In this document: positions 5,484 to 11,009 of the stretch, piece by piece | Layout of the letters: each line of letters begins with the position of its first letter | How positions within the stretch are numbered: the first letter of the stretch is position 1 | Assembly (NCBI GenBank): GCA_947440875.1 | Contig: CANETG010000070.1 | Location: 1 to 11,009, forward strand | Length of the DNA: 11,009 bases | DNA from: Bacteriovoracaceae bacterium | GTDB lineage: Bacteria; Bdellovibrionota; Bacteriovoracia; Bacteriovoracales; Bacteriovoracaceae | Direction of reading: 5' to 3' | Made by a program: the position numbers and the translations under genes | The notes under the pieces: generated by a model | The model's database searches: none | What the model saw: the letters and a program-made list of their open reading frames with translations, nothing else | Told to the model about the DNA's origin: nothing

Positions 5484-7559
5484 TTACAACCTCACGGTAC
5501 CGAGAGATCGGATATTAATATCTGGACTCAGTTCATTATGGCTTACGACTATCATGTTGGGAATGAATTTTTCGGTCAGCTTCTTGAAGTGACGGCGGAT
5601 AACCGGAGAACAAAGAATGACCATTTTCTCCCCTTGAGAAGTCGCTTCTTCAATCTTTTCATTCAGAGATGCAAGAATCGTCTGAGTCATTTTCGGATCT
5701 AGATTGAGCTGCGATCCATGATCAGTACTAATGATAGAGCGAGCCACGGCCTCTTCGAGTGCTCGATCAAGAGTGAACAGCGGAACATCGCCTTGCGAGC
5801 CCTTGATTCTTTCAGTGATCGTTCGGTAAAGAGATTGGCGTGCATATTCAGTGAGATTTTCTGGATCTTTGGAAGACGGCCCGAACTCAGCAAGAGTTTC
5901 AAGGATTGTCCGAAGATCGCGAACGGAGACGCCTTCACGGAGAAGGTTCTGAAGAACTTTGAGAACAACCCCGAGTGACATGATTTCAGGAATGAGATCT
6001 GAGACAATCTTCGGATTTTCTTCTTTAAATGTATCAAGAATTTTTACCAGTTCCTGACGACCGAAAAGTTCTGAAAGATTCTGCTTCAAGACTTCAGTTA
6101 AGTGAGTCGCAACGATAGTCGAAAGATCAACGACAGTATAGCCATTGTACTGGGCTTCATCTTTTCTATCATCCGTAATCCAGATTGCCGGGAGACCGAA
6201 GACAGGTTCTTTTGTGGGAGCCCCTTCCATCTGTTCGATAACAGTTCCTGGGTCCATCGCCATGAGATGATCTGGCTGAAGTTCCCCTTTGGCGATCTCA
6301 ACACCCTTTAACTTGATCGAATACCCACCGGGCTTGAGCTCAAGATTATCCTTGATACGAACCGAGGGCAGGATAACTCCCCAATCAAGTGCAAACTGCT
6401 TTCTGATATGAGAAATACGCTCGAGAAGATCTCCATTCTGTTCGGCATCGACGATCGATACGATTCCGTATCCGACTTCGAGTTGTACGAGTTCGACCGG
6501 AAGAAATGATTCGAGTGTTTCTGTTTTTGACTTTGTTTCCTGGACCGCTGATTTGGCCTCTGCCACTTTCACCTGCTCTTTACCTTGCTCGATCTTAAAT
6601 CCGGCAAAACCAATAAGACCGCCGACAATAAAGAAAGGGAGGACAGGAAATCCCGGAATTAATCCGAAGAGCGCGATCGCCGCAGCAGTGATGTAAAAAG
6701 CCTTCGGATGAGCGGCGAATTCTGAACCGACCTGAGCTCCGAGGGCATTAGAGTTTGAGTTACGTGTTGTGATGAGACCAGCTGCCGTCGAAATAATAAG
6801 TGCCGGAATCTGAGCGATGAGTCCATCCCCTACTGTGAGGAGGGTAAAGATTCTCGCTGCATCCGCGAAGGTCATATCATTCTGAGCAACACCCACGATG
6901 ATCCCACCGATGATGTTAATGAAAGTAATCAGGATACCGGCGATGGCATCTCCGCGAACGAACTTCGAAGCACCGTCCATCGATCCGTAAAAGTCTGCTT
7001 CCTGTGCGACTTCCGAACGTCTTCTTTTCGCCTCGGTTTCATTAATGAGGCCGGCGTTTAAATCGGCATCAATCGCCATCTGTTTACCGGGCATTGCATC
7101 GAGAGTGAATCGTGCACTGACTTCAGCGACGCGACCGGCACCTTTTGTGATAACGATAAAGTTGATTACGACGAGAATCATGAAGATGATGATACCAACG
7201 GCGTAGTTACCACCCACTACGAATTCCCCGAAGGCTTCGATGATATGTCCTGCGGCGGCCGTTCCGTCAGTTGCTCCGTGGAGAAGAATATTTCTCGTTG
7301 ATGCCACGTTGAGCGATAATCGAAGAAGTGTCGTTACGAGGAGAATCGATGGAAAAGTCGAGAAATCTAAAGGCTTCTTAGCGTAGACGGACATTAAAAG
7401 AATCGCAATCGAGATCGCAATCGATAGCGCGAGGAAGAGGTCGAGAATCAACGGTGGAAGTGGAACAACCATCACGCCGAGAATCAGCATGAGTCCGAGT
7501 GCAATTGCTAAATCCGAATTTTGTGAAAAGACTTTTAGCTTTCCAAAAAACTTATCCAT
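5484..7559 (-). CDS. flhA: Flagellar export gate protein FlhA
   Basis: FlhA forms the nonameric ring of the flagellar type III export gate, couples export to the proton motive force and docks export substrates and chaperones. The 691-residue length is standard. About eight TM segments occupy residues 15-320. They are interrupted by the FHIPEP-family signature loop near 140-204, with RFTLDAMPGKQMAIDADL at 150-167 and EADFYGSMDGASKFVRGDA at 187-205. A charged linker at about 325-350 leads to the soluble C-terminal domain, which carries PAIWITDD and GYTVVD at about 457-478. The ATG at 7559 has GGAG 6 nt upstream and lies 28 bp after the flhB stop. The next gene, flhF, begins 3 bp after the stop, so the two are probably translated together. 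No motif is missing. Confidence 0.98.
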   Translation of the reverse strand: MDKFFGKLKVFSQNSDLAIALGLMLILGVMVVPLPPLILDLFLALSIAISIAILLMSVYAKKPLDFSTFPSILLVTTLLRLSLNVASTRNILLHGATDGTAAAGHIIEAFGEFVVGGNYAVGIIIFMILVVINFIVITKGAGRVAEVSARFTLDAMPGKQMAIDADLNAGLINETEAKRRRSEVAQEADFYGSMDGASKFVRGDAIAGILITFINIIGGIIVGVAQNDMTFADAARIFTLLTVGDGLIAQIPALIISTAAGLITTRNSNSNALGAQVGSEFAAHPKAFYITAAAIALFGLIPGFPVLPFFIVGGLIGFAGFKIEQGKEQVKVAEAKSAVQETKSKTETLESFLPVELVQLEVGYGIVSIVDAEQNGDLLERISHIRKQFALDWGVILPSVRIKDNLELKPGGYSIKLKGVEIAKGELQPDHLMAMDPGTVIEQMEGAPTKEPVFGLPAIWITDDRKDEAQYNGYTVVDLSTIVATHLTEVLKQNLSELFGRQELVKILDTFKEENPKIVSDLIPEIMSLGVVLKVLQNLLREGVSVRDLRTILETLAEFGPSSKDPENLTEYARQSLYRTITERIKGSQGDVPLFTLDRALEEAVARSIISTDHGSQLNLDPKMTQTILASLNEKIEEATSQGEKMVILCSPVIRRHFKKLTEKFIPNMIVVSHNELSPDINIRSLGTVRL

Positions 7560-7587
7560 GGATAACTCCGCTCATCCTGAGCTTTTA

Positions 7588-8670
7588 TTATTTAAGCGCT
7601 TTCTTTTTCTTGCGAAGTTTATAAACAAACGCAAGAATCTCAGCGACCGCTTTATACAAATTCCTCGGAACACCGTGGCCAACCTTCACTGTCTTGTAAA
7701 GAGTCCGTGCCAGCATGATGTTCTCGACGATGGGTATATCATTTTCCTTCGCAATCTCACGAATGCGAAGGGCCAGATGATCGGCACCTTTTGCCACTAA
7801 GGCAGGAGCAACCATCCCATCACCGTCGTACTTCAATGCTACACTAATATGAGTCGGATTGGTGACGATAACGTCAGCTTTTTTCACATCATTCATCATC
7901 CGCTTCGTCGCCATCTGGCGCTGAATCTGGCGGATTTTATTCTTCACTTCCGGATTCCCGTCTTTTTCCTTCGCCTCTTCCTTGGCTTCCTGTTTGGTCA
8001 TCATCATTTTCTTGTGATACGACCACTTCTCCCAGGCGAAATCTGCGAGTGCAATCACTCCGAGTCCAAGGAGGACTGAAAATCCAAGTTTTACCATCAG
8101 GTATTTACCAAACATCAGAGACTGAGCGGCATCCGAATGAAGAAAACCGAGGAATGATCCTATGTTATCTCTCATCACATTGTAAGTGATGACGATCACC
8201 ACAGTGAACTTGAAAATACCCTTCACGGCTTCAACGATAGCTTTCTTTGAGAAAAGTTTTCCGAAGCCCTTGATCGGATCAAGTCTGTTGATGTCAGCAG
8301 TGAGAATTTCTGGTGAGTAAAGAAAACCTACTTGGATGAACTGAGAAAAAATGCCAAGGCAAAGAGAAGCACCGAAAGTAGGAGCGACACACTTAACCAG
8401 GGCCCAGGCCGTCTGACGAAAAATTTCTGTGAATTTTTCTTTCTCGTAAGCGAGTCTCCAGTCGATCTTGTAAATGTATTCGATATATTCCGTGAAGACT
8501 TCGTAGACGAACATTCCACAGAGAACAAGAGTGAGGAGTGATCCTGAGAGGAGCAAAATGGAAGAGAGTTCTTTTGATTGAGCGACATCACCCTTCTTGC
8601 GGGCCTCGTCTATGCGGTACTGGGACGGCTCTTCCGTCTTTTCTGCATCGTTGTCGTTTTCGTCGGCCAT
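7588..8670 (-). CDS. flhB: Flagellar export switch protein FlhB
   Basis: FlhB controls the change in export specificity from rod and hook proteins to filament proteins. The 360-residue product begins with the family's charged N-terminus (EKTEEPSQYRIDEARKKGDVAQSKEL, running over residues 10-35 with the conserved KTE, RKKGDVAQS and EL elements). Four TM segments fall in roughly 35-60, 88-115, 145-165 and 185-212. The cytoplasmic domain holds the self-cleavage motif NPTH at 271-274, cut between Asn271 and Pro272 in known homologues, and ends soon after in a Lys/Arg-rich tail. The start at 8670 is 18 bp after the fliR stop, with a GGGG stretch 7 nt upstream as the likely ribosome site. Nothing unusual is seen. 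Confidence 0.98.
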   Translation of the reverse strand: MADENDNDAEKTEEPSQYRIDEARKKGDVAQSKELSSILLLSGSLLTLVLCGMFVYEVFTEYIEYIYKIDWRLAYEKEKFTEIFRQTAWALVKCVAPTFGASLCLGIFSQFIQVGFLYSPEILTADINRLDPIKGFGKLFSKKAIVEAVKGIFKFTVVIVITYNVMRDNIGSFLGFLHSDAAQSLMFGKYLMVKLGFSVLLGLGVIALADFAWEKWSYHKKMMMTKQEAKEEAKEKDGNPEVKNKIRQIQRQMATKRMMNDVKKADVIVTNPTHISVALKYDGDGMVAPALVAKGADHLALRIREIAKENDIPIVENIMLARTLYKTVKVGHGVPRNLYKAVAEILAFVYKLRKKKKALK

Positions 8671-8688
8671 CCTATGCCCCGATTACGG

Positions 8689-9471
8689 TTAAGTACTTGT
8701 GATGAACTGAAACCATTCACCAAGTTTTTCTACATACAAATCAAAACTCACCTGGAAAAATTCCTCCGCTATTCCTAAGAAGAGAAGAAGTCCCAGTCCG
8801 ATGTTCACAACGAAACTCACCATGAGAACATTCAACTGAGGAACTGTTCTTGCAACGATTCCGAAAACAAGATTCATGAGTAAGTTTGCAAAAATCAGTG
8901 GCCCAGCCAGAAGGATAGAAGCACTGAATGCTGACTTAAAGAATAACACGAAATACTCCGGCGAATTCAGGAGTTTGTCCGCATTTGAGAAATTGACAGT
9001 AAAAAACGACTGAAAGACCCCCTTGAACATAGGAACAAGTGCTCCAGAGGTGAGAATGAGAATAATCATCGTCCACTCAATCAAACGTTCAAAAGGTCCG
9101 ACTTGCTGACCCTGGGTAGGGTCAAAATAACTGACACTGGCAAAACCAATCTGCTGGGTCAGAATGCTACCGGTAGCAATGAATAAACTCATAATACACT
9201 TGACCAAAAATCCAATGATTAACCCCGCTGTTGTATGAAACATCATGAGTATCCAGATATTATCTGCTCCCACGAGTCTTACTTCTGCAACAAGCGTGCC
9301 CTCAACTGAGGGAAAAAAAGCATAGGAAATGAGAAAGCATGTGAGAATTTTTACAATCCCCGGAACGGAGGTATTATCAAAAATCGGAATCTGCATAAGA
9401 ACTGCTGTCCAACGGGCAAAGGACATCCAGAAGGCTAGATAGGTGAATTGGTCGCTAAGAGTAAGATTCAT
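8689..9471 (-). CDS. fliR: Flagellar export apparatus protein FliR
   Basis: FliR joins FliP and FliQ in the helical export gate at the centre of the basal body. With the start chosen here it has 260 residues, the usual size. Several hydrophobic segments span the protein, with family landmarks such as FARWTAVLMQIPIFDN near the N-terminus, the GFASVSYFDPTQGQQ stretch in the middle and NLVFGIVARTVPQLNV near the C-terminus. The ATG at 9471 overlaps the fliQ stop as ATGA, implying translational coupling; the local ribosome site is weak (GGA only). An in-frame ATG at 9540 would add 23 polar residues and overlap fliQ by 73 bp, and is less likely. Confidence 0.96.
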   Translation of the reverse strand: MNLTLSDQFTYLAFWMSFARWTAVLMQIPIFDNTSVPGIVKILTCFLISYAFFPSVEGTLVAEVRLVGADNIWILMMFHTTAGLIIGFLVKCIMSLFIATGSILTQQIGFASVSYFDPTQGQQVGPFERLIEWTMIILILTSGALVPMFKGVFQSFFTVNFSNADKLLNSPEYFVLFFKSAFSASILLAGPLIFANLLMNLVFGIVARTVPQLNVLMVSFVVNIGLGLLLFLGIAEEFFQVSFDLYVEKLGEWFQFITST

Positions 9472-9740
9472 CGACGGACGAGTTCCGGGATGGATGTGAA
9501 TAAGTCGTGCGTATAACTCACCATCGTTTCCATCATCCATGGACTAAAAATAACCAGGGCCGCGATGATGACTAAAATCTTGGGAATGAAAGAAAGTGTT
9601 TGTTCATTGATCTGAGTGACGGCCTGGAAAATAGACACGAGAATACCCACGACCAAAGCACCGATGAGCATCGGAGCAGAAAGCATCAGAGTGACTTTGA
9701 TGGCCTGGTTTACCACTTCGATGGCAAATTCATTTTCCAT
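9468..9740 (-). CDS. fliQ: Flagellar export apparatus protein FliQ
   Basis: FliQ is the small gate subunit that packs around the FliP-FliR core. The 90-residue product has the two expected TM hairpin helices at about 15-38 and 50-72, and the typical VGILVSIFQAVTQINEQTLSFIPK stretch (residues 31-54, with the conserved QINEQTLSF). AGGAG overlapping the fliP TAG stop lies 6 nt before the ATG at 9740. Its TGA is shared with the fliR start in an ATGA overlap. Confidence 0.97.
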   Translation of the reverse strand: MENEFAIEVVNQAIKVTLMLSAPMLIGALVVGILVSIFQAVTQINEQTLSFIPKILVIIAALVIFSPWMMETMVSYTHDLFTSIPELVRR

Positions 9741-9749
9741 TCATCACTC

Positions 9750-10493
9750 CTATGTATTAAACGAGCGAAGGATCGCGCCCGTCACAAGTTGCCACCCATC
9801 CACGAGGACGAAAAGCAATAATTTAAAAGGCATTGAAACAAGCATCGGCGGAAGCATCATCATCCCCATTGCCATCAGGATCGAAGCAACCACCATATCG
9901 AGGACGATGAAAGGAATGTAGAGGAGAAACCCGATTTGAAAAGCAGTCTTGAGCTCGGAAATAATAAAGGCTGGAATAAGATAATGCGTGGGAACAGCTT
10001 TAATGTCCGAGGGAGCTGCCTCACCTGTCACGTCGTAGAAAAGACCAATGTCACCTTTACGAACATGTTTTTCCATAAAGCTTCGAAGATCTCGCTCGAG
10101 ACCTTGGAGAGCAACAACACCATCAATTTGTTTTGCTTGGTACGGCTTGATCGTATTTTCGTAAATTGATTTTCCTGTTGGCATCATCACGAAGACTGAG
10201 AGAAACATAGCAAATCCGATGAGGAGCTGGTTCGGTGGCATGTTCTGCGTACCGAGGGCTTGCCTCATGAATGAAAGAACCACAACTATTCGTGTGAATG
10301 ACGTACAGAGAATAATGATCGCCGGTGCCAGAGTGAGAATGGTGAAAAGAAGAAGAACCTCAATCGTATCAACGAGGTTAGTCCCCTGTCCAAAGTTCAC
10401 AGCGACTCCGGGGAGATTAGTCGTTTGTGCAAGTGCTGTTCCAGTCAGGGAAAGCGAAAGCAGGGCAATGATGAACTTAAAACAACCGGTCAT
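9750..10493 (-). CDS. fliP: Flagellar export apparatus protein FliP
   Basis: FliP is the main subunit of the export gate, five copies forming the pore with FliR and FliQ. The 247-residue product starts with a cleavable signal peptide, as known FliP proteins do: a hydrophobic stretch at about 6-19, then a likely cut after ALA at residue 22. Family landmarks follow: the TM segment with LAPAIIILCTSFTRIVVVLS, then RQALGTQNMPPNQLLIGF, and near the C-terminus ELKTAFQIGFLLYIPFIVLD and MGMMMLPPMLVSMPFK. AAAGG lies 6 nt before the ATG at 10493, which is 14 bp after the fliO stop. Length and motifs are standard. Confidence 0.98.
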   Translation of the reverse strand: MTGCFKFIIALLSLSLTGTALAQTTNLPGVAVNFGQGTNLVDTIEVLLLFTILTLAPAIIILCTSFTRIVVVLSFMRQALGTQNMPPNQLLIGFAMFLSVFVMMPTGKSIYENTIKPYQAKQIDGVVALQGLERDLRSFMEKHVRKGDIGLFYDVTGEAAPSDIKAVPTHYLIPAFIISELKTAFQIGFLLYIPFIVLDMVVASILMAMGMMMLPPMLVSMPFKLLLFVLVDGWQLVTGAILRSFNT

Positions 10494-10507
10494 GCCGAGC
10501 CTTTTAA

Positions 10508-11009
10508 TTAGTTAAACTCGATGGGTTTAAGTTTGCGTGCCTTCTTCTTTAGTTCTTCCGAAAATTTCACAACGTCGGTTGCTTTCGCAATTCTTGAGAG
10601 AGCGGTTTCTTCTTTCACAGGAGTAGACTCCATGATGTTCTCTTTCAAAGTGATCGTTGAAGTTTCGTCATTTGCTTCGGCATTCAACATATTGAGATCG
10701 AAATTAGTTCCAGTGATAGATTTCTCGCCCTCTTTAATAATGCCTGTCGTGTCTTTCATTTCTGCCAGGAACTGAAGACCTGTTTCAGAATTTGCCACAA
10801 GAAATAGTTGCTTGTGAGCTTTGACGATCATGAGGGATTTTTTAGGAGCAACGTAAGTCGTAGAGATCACCTCGATCATTTTTCCATTATTAAGGAAACC
10901 AAGTTTCCCTTTATTGAAAACACCTTTCTTGAGAACTTGAACAACACCGTAGAAAAGTCCAAGGACGAGAGCAAGAAACACCGTAAACTTCGCAGCGTAA
11001 CCAGCGAAC
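10508..11009 (-). CDS. fliO: Flagellar biosynthesis protein FliO (5' end outside window)
   Basis: FliO is a single-TM protein that helps assemble or stabilise the FliP ring. About 166 residues are visible and the frame stays open to the right edge, so the start is missing. The visible part opens inside a TM helix (AAKFTVFLALVLGLFYGVV). A cytoplasmic domain with the FliO pattern follows, including MIEVISTTYVAPKKSLMIVK and QLFLVANSETGLQFLAEM. A low-conservation charged tail with a Lys-rich end completes it. The in-frame GTG at 10981 lies within the TM segment and is therefore not the real start. The assignment rests on this domain and on its place directly before fliP, because FliO is poorly conserved in sequence. 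Confidence 0.88.
   Translation of the reverse strand, partial: FAGYAAKFTVFLALVLGLFYGVVQVLKKGVFNKGKLGFLNNGKMIEVISTTYVAPKKSLMIVKAHKQLFLVANSETGLQFLAEMKDTTGIIKEGEKSITGTNFDLNMLNAEANDETSTITLKENIMESTPVKEETALSRIAKATDVVKFSEELKKKARKLKPIEFN

Noticed and set aside
9472..9540. Longer fliR starting at the ATG at 9540
   Set aside because: It would overlap fliQ by 73 bp and add a polar extension not expected in FliR; the ATGA overlap at 9468-9471 is a typical coupled start.
10508..10981. Complete fliO starting at the GTG at 10981
   Set aside because: The frame continues open to the window edge and the GTG falls inside the TM helix, so the true start lies outside.
1..11009. Mobile elements, CRISPR arrays, tRNA or rRNA genes
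   Set aside because: Coding is nearly continuous on one strand, with no transposase or integrase frames, repeat arrays or RNA gene patterns seen by eye.

Overview
The window holds the downstream end of a large flagellar operon, read leftwards on the minus strand, followed by one separately transcribed membrane sensor gene, also on the minus strand. The protein families, the gene order fliO-fliP-fliQ-fliR-flhB-flhA-flhF-flhG-fliA and a moderate G+C content point to a polarly flagellated Gram-negative bacterium. A deltaproteobacterial or Bdellovibrio/Bacteriovorax-like relative is my best guess, but this is inference from protein style and layout and no database was searched.

Right to left: fliO (5' end cut by the window edge), fliP, fliQ, fliR, flhB and flhA encode the membrane export gate of the flagellar type III secretion system. 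flhF and flhG follow; in polar flagellates they set the place and number of flagella. fliA (sigma-28) closes the operon. Spacers are 3 to 63 nt and fliQ/fliR overlap by ATGA, which fits one transcript. A strong GC-rich hairpin with T-runs on both strands (2164-2194) lies just after fliA and probably ends it. No operon promoter is visible, so it must lie to the right of the window.

Left of the terminator is a 690-codon open frame (1-2070, minus) with no stop before the window edge. It encodes a two-TM protein with a large helical extracytoplasmic region, a PAS-like domain and a long coiled coil. Its upstream gap has a perfect 7-bp inverted repeat that may be an operator.

The export genes look ordinary. 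The most notable point is FlhF: its N-terminal B domain, length and C-terminal end are FlhF-like, but the SRP-type GTPase motifs are all eroded (P-loop lysine replaced by Gln, no DTAGR, no TKxD). The partner FlhG keeps its MinD-type ATPase motifs but has no recognisable N-terminal DQAxxLR activator motif, the element that normally stimulates the FlhF GTPase. Together these suggest a polar placement module that has given up GTP hydrolysis. A near-perfect hairpin between flhF and flhG may tune their relative expression. No mobile elements, CRISPR arrays, tRNAs or rRNAs were seen; the longest non-coding stretch is 2071-2218.
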